A DNA stretch of 64,000 nucleotides from Streptomyces xinghaiensis S187 (GCF_000220705.2 NZ_CP023202.1:5548501-5612500), one strand, 5' to 3'. Counted from the stretch's first letter, positions 16,994 to 25,759 are shown. Translations and numbers: made by a program. Notes: generated by a model not told the origin, from the letters alone.

Positions 16994-17583
16994 GGCCGCT
17001 CTCCGCGCTTGACCTGCGGCTTGGGCAGCCGGAGCCGCCGCATCTGCAGGGTGCGCATCAGGGCGTAGGCCACGGCTCCGCGGCGGGGCTCGTCCGGGAA
17101 GCGGGCGGCCAGCTGCTTCCGCAGCCGGACTCCGATGCCGATCGAGTCGATCACGATCATCACGATGACGCCCATCCACAGCAGCAGCGAGGCGTTCTTC
17201 ACCTGCATCGACGGGAGCATGCTCAGAATGAGGATGATCACCGCCAGCGGCAGGAAGAACTCCGCGACGCAGAACCGGGAGTCGACGAAGTCGCGGGCGA
17301 AGCGCCGGACCGGGCCCTTGTCCCGGGCGGGCAGATAGCGCTCGTCACCGCTGGCGAGGGCTTCGCGCTGCCGGGCGAGGTCCGCGCGGCGGGCCTCGCG
17401 GGCGCGCTTGGAGGCCTCCTTGCGGTTGGCCGGCGTCGCGGCCACGGTGCGGCGCTGCGACTGGGCGACCGCGCGCTTGGGCGTGGGCCGGCCCTTGGGG
17501 GCCTGCGGGTCGCGGGGCTGCTTGGAGCTCGCGGCCACCCGGGGGGTGGCGGCCTGCTCATCCTTGGAACGGCTACGGAACAC
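16990..17583 (-). CDS. DUF3043 membrane protein
   Basis: This 197-residue protein starts VFRSRSKDEQ and is highly basic for the first 110 residues (many Lys/Arg, including GRPTPKRAVAQ and RKEASKRAREARRADLARQ). Two adjacent transmembrane helices follow (FFLPLAVIILILSML and a second beginning LLLWMGVIVMIV). It ends with a short basic tail. This is the DUF3043 architecture, common in actinobacteria and of unknown function. The GTG at 17583 is preceded by TACCCT at eight bases without a ribosome binding site, suggesting a leaderless mRNA. The stop overlaps the methyltransferase start, so the pair forms an operon. Confidence 0.85.
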   Translation of the reverse strand: MFRSRSKDEQAATPRVAASSKQPRDPQAPKGRPTPKRAVAQSQRRTVAATPANRKEASKRAREARRADLARQREALASGDERYLPARDKGPVRRFARDFVDSRFCVAEFFLPLAVIILILSMLPSMQVKNASLLLWMGVIVMIVIDSIGIGVRLRKQLAARFPDEPRRGAVAYALMRTLQMRRLRLPKPQVKRGERP

Positions 17584-17591
17584 GAAACCCA

Positions 17592-17597
17592 AGGGTA
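17592..17597 (-). promoter_or_regulatory. -10 box for leaderless DUF3043 gene
   Basis: TACCCT on the minus strand lies eight bases before the GTG at 17583, with no purine-rich ribosome binding site between. Confidence 0.5.
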
Positions 17598-17862
17598 CGG
17601 GGTCCCACGGGCCGGGCCACAGCCCGTACCGGGCACGATCCCGCAACGGTCGGTCCACGGCCGGTTCCGCGGGGTCGCCGGAGCCGGTTCCGGACGGCGC
17701 GGGAGCCGGGATGCGGGGCCGGTCCCATGGGACGGGTCCGGACGGGGTACCAGACCCTTGGGGCCCCGGCCTACTCCCTGCGCCGGAGAAGGCCGTCGCG
17801 TGATCGTCCTGCAGGAGGAGCGCATCCGCGGCCGATCAGTGCGGTAATGGGAGCAGGGCCCT

Positions 17863-17868
17863 TACTGT
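17863..17868 (+). promoter_or_regulatory. -10 box for pspA
   Basis: TACTGT lies about 52 bases before the pspA ATG. A GAAGGGGG ribosome binding site falls within the predicted leader. Confidence 0.45.
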
Positions 17869-17920
17869 GGGTCCGAGGACTGCCCGAGGACGAGCCCGGA
17901 GAAGGGGGCGCGCGAGACCC

Positions 17921-18757
17921 ATGAGCGGTGTCATGAAGCGGATGGGGATGTTGTTCCGCGCGAAGGCCAACAAGGCCCTGGACCGGGCGGAGGACCCGCG
18001 CGAGACCCTCGACTACTCGTACCAGAAGCAGCTGGAGCTGCTGCAGAAGGTCCGCCGCGGCGTCGCGGACGTCGCCACCTCCCGCAAGCGGCTGGAGCTC
18101 CAGCTGGGCCAGCTGCAGAGCCAGTCCAGCAAGCTGGAGGACCAGGGCCGCAAGGCGCTCGCCCTCGGCCGGGAGGACCTCGCCCGCGAGGCGCTGTCCC
18201 GCCGGGCCGCGCTCCAGCAGCAGGTGACGGACCTGGAGACCCAGCACCAGACCCTGCAGAGCGAGGAGGAGAAGCTCACCCTCGCCGCCCAGCGGCTGCA
18301 GGCCAAGGTGGACGCCTTCCGTACGAAGAAGGAGACCATCAAGGCCACCTACACCGCCGCCCAGGCGCAGACCCGGATCGGTGAGGCCTTCTCCGGCATC
18401 TCCGAGGAGATGGGCGATGTCGGCCTGGCGATCCAGCGCGCCGAGGACAAGACCGCGCAGCTCCAGGCGCGGGCCGGCGCGATCGACGAGCTGATGGCCT
18501 CCGGGGCGCTCGACGACCCGACGGGCATGGCGAAGGACGACATCGCGGCCGAGCTGGACCGGCTCTCCGGCGGCACGGACGTCGAGCTGGAGCTCCAGCG
18601 GATGAAGGCGGAGCTGGCCGGCGGCAGCACCCAGCAGCAGGCCATCGAGGGCGGCGGCGCGCAGCAGCAGCCGCAGGGGCAGCAGCCCCAGCAGGCGCCG
18701 CAGACCCAGCAGCCGCAGAATCAGCAGCAGACCCCGCCGGACTTCGGCAAGCACTGA
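17921..18757 (+). CDS. pspA: PspA/IM30 family membrane-stress protein
   Basis: This 278-residue protein of the PspA/Vipp1 family polymerises on stressed membranes to maintain integrity. It begins MSGVMKRMGMLFRAKANKALDRAEDPRE, with the amphipathic N-terminal helix and the conserved A-x-x-A-LDRAEDP segment. A long charged coiled coil follows (about residues 30-225; many Leu, Gln, Glu). The C-terminus is a Gln/Pro-rich tail of about 45 residues (QQQPQGQQPQQ...), an actinobacterial feature. The ATG at 17921 is the first start with the conserved N-terminus and has GAAGGGGG upstream. pspAA follows 132 bp downstream. Confidence 0.92.
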   Translation: MSGVMKRMGMLFRAKANKALDRAEDPRETLDYSYQKQLELLQKVRRGVADVATSRKRLELQLGQLQSQSSKLEDQGRKALALGREDLAREALSRRAALQQQVTDLETQHQTLQSEEEKLTLAAQRLQAKVDAFRTKKETIKATYTAAQAQTRIGEAFSGISEEMGDVGLAIQRAEDKTAQLQARAGAIDELMASGALDDPTGMAKDDIAAELDRLSGGTDVELELQRMKAELAGGSTQQQAIEGGGAQQQPQGQQPQQAPQTQQPQNQQQTPPDFGKH

Positions 18758-18889
18758 CAGCGGGGCGCCGGGCGGCTCGGCACCCGGCAGCGGCAGGGAC
18801 GGTACGGCAGCAGGCAGCACGGCACCGGGCATCCGGAGACCGGGACCGGCCCCGGCGGGCCGGCAGTGGCAGCGGCAGAGGAGGTCGTC

Positions 18890-19168
18890 GTGATCGTACG
18901 GATCATGGGGGAGGGGCAGGTGAGGCTGGCCGACAGCCACTTCGCCGAGCTCGACAAGCTGGACGACGAGCTGCTCGCGGAGATGGAGGGCGGCGACGAA
19001 CCGGGCTTCCGCCGCACCCTCCACGCACTGCTCGACGCCGTGCGGGAGTTCGGCGAGCCCCTGCCGGACGACGCCCTGGAACCCTCCGAGCTGATCCTTC
19101 CGTCGCCCGACGCCACCCTGGACGAGGTCCGGGAGATGCTGGGCGACGAAGGGCTCATCCCGAGCTGA
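18890..19168 (+). CDS. PspA-associated protein PspAA
   Basis: This 92-residue protein starts VIVRIMGEGQVRLADSH, the typical opening of the actinobacterial PspAA family that accompanies pspA. It is acidic and soluble, ending DEVREMLGDEGLIPS. The GTG at 18890 follows GAGGAGG at about six bases and matches the family's N-terminus; a GTG 24 bases earlier adds only Ala/Glu residues. The family's role is inferred to be regulation or partnering of PspA, based on constant adjacency. Confidence 0.85.
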   Translation: MIVRIMGEGQVRLADSHFAELDKLDDELLAEMEGGDEPGFRRTLHALLDAVREFGEPLPDDALEPSELILPSPDATLDEVREMLGDEGLIPS

Positions 19169-19257
19169 GGGCGGGTCCCCGGAGGCCGCCCCGGCCCGTC
19201 CGCCCCGGTACGGGTACCGGGGCCGCCGGTCCGGTCACGGGCAGCCGCCGGACCCCG

Positions 19258-19263
19258 TACCGT
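19258..19263 (+). promoter_or_regulatory. -10 box for a leaderless histidine kinase
   Basis: TACCGT lies exactly seven bases before the GTG at 19271, with no ribosome binding site between. The two-component operon probably starts from its own leaderless promoter. Confidence 0.55.
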
Positions 19264-19270
19264 TCCTGTC

Positions 19271-20749
19271 GTGACAACCCTCGCCGCCGGTCCGGGCCTG
19301 GCCCGCTCGCAGCGCTGGCTGCGCTCGCACCCCCTCGCGGTCGACGCCGTGCTCGCCGGCGTCCTGCTCGTCCTGGTCCTCGTCAGCCTGGCGGTGGGCC
19401 ACAAGCCGTACGGGCAGCCCCGGTTCTGGGAGCGCACCCCCGAGCCCTCCAGCGTCGTCATCGCGGTGCTCGCCTGCTCGGCGCTGATCCTGCGCCGCCG
19501 GATGCCGGCCCGGGTGCTCGTCTGCACCGGCGCGCTCACTCTGCTCGAACTGGTCACCGGACCGGGCGAGAAGGGCACACCGGTCGCGCTGACCGCGGCC
19601 GTCGCCCTCTACACCGTCGGCTCCCGCACCGACCGTTCGACGACCTGGCGGGCCGGGGCCGTGGCCGTCGTCGCGCTCACCACGGCGGCCGCGCTGTTCG
19701 GCCCGCGCCCCTGGTACGGGCAGCAGAACCTGGCCCTCTCCGCCTGGATGGGCATGGCCGCGGCCGCCGGTGACGCCGTCCGCAGCCGCCGCGCGTTCGT
19801 CGACGCCATCCGGGAGCGCGCCGAACGGGCCGAGCGGACCCGCGAGGAGGAGGCCCGCCGCCGGGTGGCCGAGGAGCGCATGCGGATCGCCCGCGAGCTG
19901 CACGACGTGGTCGCCCATCACATCGCCCTGGTCAATGTGCAGGCGGGGGTCGCCGCGCACGTCATGGACAACCGCCCCGACCAGGCCAAGGAGGCGCTGG
20001 CCCATGTGCGGGAGGCGAGCCGCTCGGCGCTGAACGAGCTGCGCACCACCGTCGGCCTGCTCCGGCAGTACGGCGACCCGGAGGCGCCGACCGAGCCCGC
20101 GCCCGGCCTGGGCGTGCTGGACCAGCTCGTCGGCGGCTTCGTCCGGACGGGGCTGCCGGTGGAGGTGGAGGTCTCCTCCACCGAGCCGCGCGGCCCCTGG
20201 TTCAGCCGCCGCGCGGAGCAGGCCGCGGCCGTGACCGGGGAACTGCCCGCGGCGGTGGACCTCACGGCGTACCGGGTGGTGCAGGAGGCGCTGACCAATA
20301 CGCACAAGCACGCGGGGGAGGGCGCCGCCGCCCTGGTCCGGATAGCGCGGGGCGCGGAGGTCCTGGAGGTCAGCGTCCTCGACGACGGGGCGGGCGCCGC
20401 CGCTGCCGCGGCATCCGGCGCCGCGGCCCCCGGCAGTACGGTTCCGGGCGGCCGGCCGGGCCCGCAGCGCGGACCGGACCGCGGCGCGCCGCACGGGGAC
20501 CCGCCGGACCCGGCGGGCGGGGAGCCCGCCGCCTCCGGTCCCCCCGGCGGTCACGGCCTGCTCGGGATGCGGGAGCGGGTGTCGGCGCTCGGCGGGGTGT
20601 GCGAGACGGGCCCGCGCCGCGGGGGCGGCTTCCGGGTCCACGTACGCCTGCCGCTCACCGCCGACGGGATGGCCGCCGCGGACGCCGCGGCGGAGGCGTC
20701 CGCCGATGCCGCCTGCCGGGTCGCGCGGCGGAGAGAGGGAGCGTTGTGA
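19271..20749 (+). CDS. NarL-type sensor histidine kinase
   Basis: This 492-residue kinase has about four hydrophobic segments in its first 165 residues (for example VLAGVLLVLVLVSL and VVIAVLACSALIL) and almost no extracytoplasmic loop. A HisKA_3 dimerisation domain follows, with the phospho-acceptor in RELHDVVAHHIALV near residue 210. The HATPase_c domain contains VVQEALTNTHKHA, VLDDGAG and HGLLGMRERVSALGG. A Gly/Pro-rich insertion of about 50 residues lies between the last two motifs. The stop overlaps the regulator's GTG by four bases. The signal is unknown. Confidence 0.92.
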   Translation: MTTLAAGPGLARSQRWLRSHPLAVDAVLAGVLLVLVLVSLAVGHKPYGQPRFWERTPEPSSVVIAVLACSALILRRRMPARVLVCTGALTLLELVTGPGEKGTPVALTAAVALYTVGSRTDRSTTWRAGAVAVVALTTAAALFGPRPWYGQQNLALSAWMGMAAAAGDAVRSRRAFVDAIRERAERAERTREEEARRRVAEERMRIARELHDVVAHHIALVNVQAGVAAHVMDNRPDQAKEALAHVREASRSALNELRTTVGLLRQYGDPEAPTEPAPGLGVLDQLVGGFVRTGLPVEVEVSSTEPRGPWFSRRAEQAAAVTGELPAAVDLTAYRVVQEALTNTHKHAGEGAAALVRIARGAEVLEVSVLDDGAGAAAAAASGAAAPGSTVPGGRPGPQRGPDRGAPHGDPPDPAGGEPAASGPPGGHGLLGMRERVSALGGVCETGPRRGGGFRVHVRLPLTADGMAAADAAAEASADAACRVARRREGAL

Positions 20750-21453
20750 CCATCCGTGTGCTGCTCGCCGACGACCAGGCCCTGCTGCGCAGCGCCTTCC
20801 GGATCCTCGTCGACTCCGAGCCCGGCATGGAGGTCGTGGGCGAGGCGTCCGACGGCGCGGAGGCCGTCCGGCTGGCCGGGGAGCGCCGGGCCGACATCGT
20901 GCTCATGGACATCCGGATGCCCGGCACCGACGGGCTCGCCGCCACCCGCCTGATCAGCGCCGATCCGGAGCTGTCCGGGGTGCGCGTGGTGATGCTGACG
21001 ACGTTCGAGGTGGACGAGTACGTGGTGGAGTCGCTCCGGGCGGGCGCCTCCGGATTCCTCGGCAAGGGCGCGGAACCGGGGGAGCTGCTGGCCGCCATCC
21101 GTACCGTCGCGGCGGGGGAGTCGCTGCTGTCGCCGGCGGCGACCACCGCGCTCATCGCCTCCTTCCTCTCCCAGGGCGCGCCCCCCGGCGAACCGCCCGC
21201 GGGCGGCGGTGACGGCGGCGACGGGCGGGACGACGGCACCGGCCGGCTGGACGTCCTCACCGGCCGGGAGCGGGAGGTGCTGGGCCTGGTCGCGGCGGGG
21301 CTCTCGAACGGCGAGATCGCCGAGCGCCTCACCGTCTCCCCGCTGACCGTGAAGACCCACGTCAACCGGGCGATGGCCAAGCTCGGCGCCCGCGACCGGG
21401 CCCAACTGGTCGTGATCGCCTACGAGTCGGGCCTGGTACGGCCGAGGGTGTAG
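20746..21453 (+). CDS. NarL/LuxR-family response regulator
   Basis: This 235-residue partner of the preceding kinase starts at a GTGA overlap, after GAGAGAGGGA. The receiver domain (1-120) has the acidic pair in LLADDQALLRSAF, the phospho-acceptor in IVLMDIRMPGTDG, and FLGKGAEP with the conserved Lys. A Gly/Asp-rich linker leads to a LuxR-type helix-turn-helix (about 165-225: LTGREREVLGLVAAGLSNGEIA and VKTHVNRAMAKLG). It binds DNA when phosphorylated; targets are not evident. Confidence 0.93.
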   Translation: MTIRVLLADDQALLRSAFRILVDSEPGMEVVGEASDGAEAVRLAGERRADIVLMDIRMPGTDGLAATRLISADPELSGVRVVMLTTFEVDEYVVESLRAGASGFLGKGAEPGELLAAIRTVAAGESLLSPAATTALIASFLSQGAPPGEPPAGGGDGGDGRDDGTGRLDVLTGREREVLGLVAAGLSNGEIAERLTVSPLTVKTHVNRAMAKLGARDRAQLVVIAYESGLVRPRV

Positions 21454-21590
21454 CCGGGGGCGCGCGGCGCGTACTGCTGGTGCCGACGCTCTACGCGATG
21501 GTCGAGCTCCGCACGGAGCGCCGCGCGGCGAAGCGGGCCGCCAAGCGGGAGCGGTCCGGCGCGAGCCCGAACGGCGGGAGCCCGCACGGG
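21453..21590 (+). pseudogene. Possible C-terminal remnant of an RND-type efflux gene
   Basis: Immediately after the response regulator, a different frame reads VLLVPTLYAMVEL followed by a basic tail (RTERRAAKRAAKRERSG). A hydrophobic LxVPxLYxxVE followed by charged residues resembles the end of the last transmembrane helix of RND/AcrB-like transporters. Here there is no upstream body, no start, and the frame runs into a terminator hairpin. I recall an efflux protein gene between this regulator and nadA in S. coelicolor, so a deletion scar is plausible but unproven. Confidence 0.3.
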
Positions 21591-21633
21591 GAGAGGCCCG
21601 CCCCGCACCGTCCTGGTGCGGGGCGGGCCTCTC
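21591..21633. terminator. Bidirectional hairpin between the response regulator and nadA
   Basis: A perfect 19-bp stem with arms at 21591-21609 and 21615-21633 and a five-base loop lies between two convergent genes. It ends 24 bases from the nadA stop codon. Confidence 0.85.
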
Positions 21634-21656
21634 GCTCGCCTTCGGGCCGGCCGCGG

Positions 21657-22835
21657 CTACGGCAGGGCGAGCATCCGCTCCAGCGCGACCTTCGCGTACT
21701 TCTCCGTCTCCGGGTCCACCTGGATGCGGTTGACGACCCTGCCGTCCGCCAGCGACTCCAGGGCCCAGACCAGGTGCGGCAGATCGATCCGGTTCATCGT
21801 CGAGCAGAAGCAGACCGTCTTGTCGAGGAAGGAGATCTGCTTGTCCTCGGCGGCGAAACGGTTCGCCAGCCGGCGGACGAGGTTGAGCTCCGTGCCGATC
21901 GCCCACTTCGACCCGGCGGGCGCGGCCTCCAGGGTCTTGATGATGTACTCCGTCGACCCGACGTAGTCGGCTGCGGCGACGACCTCGTGGCGGCACTCCG
22001 GGTGCACCAGGACATTGACGCCCGGCACCCGCTCGCGCACCTCGTTGACCGAGTCCAGCGAGAAGCGGCCGTGCACCGAGCAGTGCCCGCGCCACAGGAT
22101 CATCTTCGCGGAGCGCAGCTCCTCGGTGGTCAGACCGCCGTTCGGCTTGTGCGGGTTGTAGACCACGCAGTCGTCCAGGGACAGGCCCAGGTCCCGTACG
22201 GCGGTGTTGCGGCCGAGGTGCTGGTCGGGGAGGAAGAGCACCCGCTCGCCCTGCTCGAACGCCCAGTCGAGTGCACGCCGGGCGTTGGAGGAGGTGCAGA
22301 TCGTGCCGCCGTTGCGCCCGGTGAAGGCCTTGATGTCGGCGGAGGAGTTCATGTACGAGACGGGCACGGTCGAGCCGGCTATGCCCGCGTCGGTCAGCAC
22401 GTCCCAGCACTCGGCGACCTGCTCGGCGCTGGCCATGTCGGCCATCGAGCAGCCCGCGGCGAGGTCGGGGAGGACGACCTGCTGGGCGTCGCCGGTGAGG
22501 ATGTCCGCGGACTCGGCCATGAAGTGCACACCGCAGAAGACGATGTACTCGGCCTGCGGCCGTGCGGCGGCCTCCCGGGCGAGCTTGAAGGAGTCACCGG
22601 TCACATCGGCGAACTGGATGACCTCGTCCCGCTGGTAGTGGTGGCCGAGGACGAAGACCTTGTCCCCGAGCTTCGCCTTGGCCGCCGCGGCGCGGGCCAC
22701 GAGGTCCGGGTCGGACGGCGCGGGCAGATCGCCGGGGCATTCCACACCGCGTTCGCTCCCGGGATCGGCCTCGCGGCCGAGCAGGAGGAGAGCGAGCGGT
22801 GTCGGAGACACGTCGAGAGGCTGGGCGGTGGTCAC
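21657..22835 (-). CDS. nadA: Quinolinate synthase
   Basis: NadA condenses iminoaspartate with dihydroxyacetone phosphate to form quinolinate in de novo NAD synthesis and needs a [4Fe-4S] cluster. The 392-residue protein has VFVLGHHYQRDEVIQFAD, the cluster cysteines in VFCGVHFMAESAD, ILWRGHCSVHGRF and KTVCFCSTMNR, and the binding motif NPHKPNGG. The start is the GTG at 22835 (VTTAQPLD), which follows AGGAAAAGG by eight bases; the frame extends a further 20 codons. No nadB or nadC lies next to it in this window. A HesB/ErpA Fe-S carrier lies divergently upstream, which fits cluster supply. Confidence 0.95.
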   Translation of the reverse strand: MTTAQPLDVSPTPLALLLLGREADPGSERGVECPGDLPAPSDPDLVARAAAAKAKLGDKVFVLGHHYQRDEVIQFADVTGDSFKLAREAAARPQAEYIVFCGVHFMAESADILTGDAQQVVLPDLAAGCSMADMASAEQVAECWDVLTDAGIAGSTVPVSYMNSSADIKAFTGRNGGTICTSSNARRALDWAFEQGERVLFLPDQHLGRNTAVRDLGLSLDDCVVYNPHKPNGGLTTEELRSAKMILWRGHCSVHGRFSLDSVNEVRERVPGVNVLVHPECRHEVVAAADYVGSTEYIIKTLEAAPAGSKWAIGTELNLVRRLANRFAAEDKQISFLDKTVCFCSTMNRIDLPHLVWALESLADGRVVNRIQVDPETEKYAKVALERMLALP

Positions 22836-22890
22836 TGCACGCACCTTTTCCTGTTCTGCAGACACCCTTTTCGTCTGAATGACGCTATCT

Positions 22891-22896
22891 ATCATA
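22891..22896 (-). promoter_or_regulatory. -10 box for nadA in an AT-rich patch
   Basis: TATGAT on the minus strand lies about 55 bases before the nadA GTG, within an unusually AT-rich stretch (about 22871-22900). No clear -35 is visible, which would suit an activated or repressed promoter. Confidence 0.5.
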
Positions 22897-23101
22897 ACCG
22901 CTTCACGTCACGTTGACGATGGCGCTTGTGTCGATGTGACGCATCCGTCCGGCGGGCGGGCCCGGCCGGAACTGTCTCCTTCCGGGCGGGTGTGCGAGCA
23001 TGAACAGCGGAAGTGATGGCGATACCGCCGCCCGGAATGAATCCGGGGCGCCGTGGGTTGAGCCGACGGCAAGCGATCCGTACAACCCGGGAGAGAAGCA
23101 G

Positions 23102-23458
23102 ATGTCCGTTCAGGACGAGAAGACCACCGCGAGTGACGGCATCCTCCTGTCCGACGCGGCCGCGAGCAAGGTCAAGGCGCTGCTGGAGCAGGAGGGCCGC
23201 GACGACCTCGCGCTGCGGGTCGCGGTGCAGCCCGGGGGCTGTTCCGGTCTCCGCTACCAGCTCTTCTTCGACGAGCGTTCCCTCGACGGCGACGTCGTGA
23301 AGGACTTCGACGGGGTCAAGGTCGTCACCGACCGGATGAGCGCCCCCTACCTGGGCGGTGCCTCCATCGACTTCGTCGACACCATCGAGAAGCAGGGCTT
23401 CACCATCGACAACCCCAACGCCAGCGGTTCCTGCGCCTGCGGCGACTCGTTCAGCTGA
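23102..23458 (+). CDS. erpA: HesB/IscA-type iron-sulfur cluster insertion protein
   Basis: This 118-residue A-type carrier delivers Fe-S clusters to target enzymes. It has all three cluster cysteines: one in QPGGCSGLRYQLFF and two in the C-terminal SGSCACGDSF. The start MSVQDEKT at 23102 follows GGGAGA; an upstream ATG in frame would add 34 non-conserved residues. It is divergent from nadA and near the cysteine desulfurase-TusA fusion and the cta genes. The same grouping is known in mycobacteria. The symbol erpA is by family; the actual client proteins are unknown. Confidence 0.92.
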   Translation: MSVQDEKTTASDGILLSDAAASKVKALLEQEGRDDLALRVAVQPGGCSGLRYQLFFDERSLDGDVVKDFDGVKVVTDRMSAPYLGGASIDFVDTIEKQGFTIDNPNASGSCACGDSFS

Positions 23459-23480
23459 CCCCGGCCGGACGCGGGACATA

Positions 23481-23516
23481 CCGGAGGCGGCGGACCGTGC
23501 GGTCCGCCGCCTCCGG
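23481..23516. terminator. Terminator after the HesB gene
   Basis: A perfect 16-bp stem (23481-23496 and 23501-23516) with a GTGC loop lies 22 bases after the HesB stop, between convergent genes. Confidence 0.85.
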
Positions 23517-23554
23517 CGTGCCCGGCCGTCCCCACCGCGGGAGGCCGGGGACGC

Positions 23555-25225
23555 TCACTCCTTCCGCGGGACGCGCTCGCCGTCCGCGGCGTCCACGACC
23601 CGGCGGTCGCCCAGCGGCTCCTTGAGCTCCACCGTCTCCTTCATCATCTTCGCCATCTTGACGCAGGCGCGGCCCGGTTCCTTCTCGGTGCCGGTGATCC
23701 GGACGGTGACCCGCTGCTCGGTGCTCTCGGCCGACAGTTCGTAGTCGGTGCAGACCCCGCCCCAGAAGCGGACCGTCAGCTTCCGGCCGTCCGTGCTGTA
23801 GGTCTCCACCCGGGTCAGGCCCTCGTCGCCGCCCGGCCCGCCCGGTTCGGCGGGCCCGGAGGTCGGCCGGTCCCCCGGGGCGGACGAGCCGCCGTTCCCC
23901 GCGATGTGCTCCGGCTTCACCGCCGGATAGGTCACCGTGAAGGTGTCCCCCTCGCCCGCGCCCGGCGCCTCCACGGCGAACAGCCAGGCGGGCACCAGGG
24001 CCTGCTTCCCGGCCACGAAATGCGCCGCGTAACCGAAGACGGCCTTCCGCACCGTGGCCGGCCCGGGCTCCGCGGGCGTGGTCCGGTCCGGCTCGCTCCG
24101 CTCGGTGTCCTCTCCGCCGGAACCCTCCCCGGCGGGGCCGTCCTGTGCGGGATCGTCCTGCCCGGACCGGGCGGGCGCGGGCAGGGCGCTCGGCGCGGTG
24201 GCGGGCTCCCCGCAGGACGGGCTCCCCGGTTCGGAGCCGTCCGCGTGCGGCACCGCCGAGGCGCAGCCGCCGATGCCGACCCGTCCGCCGCCGGCGGACC
24301 TGTTGAGCCGCTCCAGCGCCTCCTCCGCGCCCAGCACCGGATACTCGGGGCCCTTCCCGAGCTTCGCCAGATGCCCGCTGCCGCCGACCACGTCGCCCCC
24401 CGGCCCGATCCGCAGACCGGTGTGCCAGCCGTAGGTGGGCAGACCGTCCACCACCGGGTCGGCGTTCACCACCCGTACGGCGCCCGTGGCCGTACCGGCG
24501 TCCACAGCGGCGTCCGCCAGTCCGGCGGCCTTGAGCACGGGGCCGGCGGCGCGCTTCGCCTCCGCCTCGGAGACGGGCTCGCCCTCGGCGGGACCGTCCG
24601 GGGGCACGGGGCACTTCGCGGACGAGGAGGAGCTGTCCGAGCCGGACCCCTTCCCGGGCCCGTCCTGCTCCTGCTCCTTCTTCTCCGGCCCGGCCGGCGG
24701 CTCCGCGCAGTCGTCGCTGCCGGCGGGGCCGAAGCGCTGGTACGTCCAGGTGCCGGGAGCGTTCCTGGCGACGTCCAGCTTCGGGCCCGTCGCGTCCCGG
24801 AGCGGGCCGAACTTCCAGGTGTCACCGGCCAGTCGCGCCGGGCCCGGCACGTCCAGGGCCCGCGCCAGCCGCTCGGCGGCGGCGCGGCCGACCTCGCCCC
24901 GGGGACGGTGCACGGGGGCGGCGTCCGGGCCGTCCGGAAGCTCGCCCTCCGCGACGTAGGTGCGTCCGGCGGGGTCCGGTTCGCCGGGGGCGATCCCCGG
25001 GCCCTCCGCCGCTCCGGCGTATCCGTCCAGCCGCAGGGGCGGGGGGTCGCCCGCCGCGGGCGCCGAACCGCCGTCGCCCGCGGTGGAGGCCCAGTACGCC
25101 CCGCCACCGCCGGCGAGCAGCACCGCCGCCGCGACCGACGCGGCGATGATCGTGGAACGCCGCTGCCGCGGCCTGTCCGGGGCGTGCTGCTCCGGTGCGT
25201 CCTCCGGAGGTCGCTGGGTGCTCAC
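23555..25225 (-). CDS. Membrane-anchored extracytoplasmic protein of unknown function
   Basis: This 556-residue protein has a basic N-terminus with a single transmembrane anchor (STIIAASVAAAVLLAGGG, about residues 24-41). The remainder is predicted outside the cell. It is rich in Pro/Gly/Glu with low-complexity stretches such as KKEQEQDGPGKGSGS. Conserved-looking blocks include PVVDGLPTYGWHTGLRIGPG and PAWLFAVEAPGAGEGD. Several Cys residues (for example in DDCAEPP and VCTDYEL) could form disulfides. The GTG at 25225 follows GGAG by eight bases. I do not recognise the family. It converges on the HesB gene. Confidence 0.78.
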   Translation of the reverse strand: MSTQRPPEDAPEQHAPDRPRQRRSTIIAASVAAAVLLAGGGGAYWASTAGDGGSAPAAGDPPPLRLDGYAGAAEGPGIAPGEPDPAGRTYVAEGELPDGPDAAPVHRPRGEVGRAAAERLARALDVPGPARLAGDTWKFGPLRDATGPKLDVARNAPGTWTYQRFGPAGSDDCAEPPAGPEKKEQEQDGPGKGSGSDSSSSSAKCPVPPDGPAEGEPVSEAEAKRAAGPVLKAAGLADAAVDAGTATGAVRVVNADPVVDGLPTYGWHTGLRIGPGGDVVGGSGHLAKLGKGPEYPVLGAEEALERLNRSAGGGRVGIGGCASAVPHADGSEPGSPSCGEPATAPSALPAPARSGQDDPAQDGPAGEGSGGEDTERSEPDRTTPAEPGPATVRKAVFGYAAHFVAGKQALVPAWLFAVEAPGAGEGDTFTVTYPAVKPEHIAGNGGSSAPGDRPTSGPAEPGGPGGDEGLTRVETYSTDGRKLTVRFWGGVCTDYELSAESTEQRVTVRITGTEKEPGRACVKMAKMMKETVELKEPLGDRRVVDAADGERVPRKE

Positions 25226-25385
25226 CGCATCGCTCCTATCGCTCCGCTCGACGCGGGACGGCGGCGCGCGCCGGTCCGCGTATCGGTCCCTCTCGCGCCC
25301 CTTGACCGGGACACGCCGATGGGACGGAACGGAGGAGCGTACGGTTCCCCCTTTCGGGTGCGGGGACTCCGCTATCCGGACGGGC

Positions 25386-25625
25386 TCAGTCGCCGTACTC
25401 CGACATTCCGTCCAGAAGCCGCGCGGAGGAGGCCGGGACCCGGACGCCGTGGATCCGCGACGGCGGTACGGGCTCGGCGTGCGCCGCGGCGCCCGCCCGC
25501 CAGTGCGGGGCCATCCGCGAGCAGTCGCCGCGGAGTTCGGCCAGTCCGTCGTCCAGCTCCAGCGGCGTGGGGTCGGTGGTGACCGGCAGCGCGGGGGATC
25601 CGGGGTGATGCGGTGTGATCGGCAT
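25386..25625 (-). CDS. Small conserved hypothetical protein
   Basis: This 79-residue protein starts MPITPHHPGSPALPVTTDP, contains ELDDGLAELRGDCSRMAPHW and ends PASSARLLDGMSEYGD. An AGGAG ribosome binding site is five bases before the ATG. It has no signal peptide or membrane helix. Its size, Pro-rich N-terminus and single Cys offer no function, and no maturation enzyme is adjacent, so I do not call it a peptide precursor. It lies 160 bp upstream of the anchored protein gene and diverges from the adenosine kinase gene. Confidence 0.65.
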   Translation of the reverse strand: MPITPHHPGSPALPVTTDPTPLELDDGLAELRGDCSRMAPHWRAGAAAHAEPVPPSRIHGVRVPASSARLLDGMSEYGD

Positions 25626-25759
25626 GACGACTCCTGGGCCGGGCTGGGAACCGCACAGGCGGAACGCCTGTCTCCTCGCACCGTATGCATCCCGGCCCGG
25701 GCGAAGAAAGCCCTACTATCGGGTAGTTTTCACCGGTCGGAGGCGCCGCCCGGACCGGG

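Noticed and set aside
25386..25625. Peptide natural product precursor
   Set aside because: No modifying enzyme, protease or transporter lies nearby, and the C-terminus has no typical core motif.
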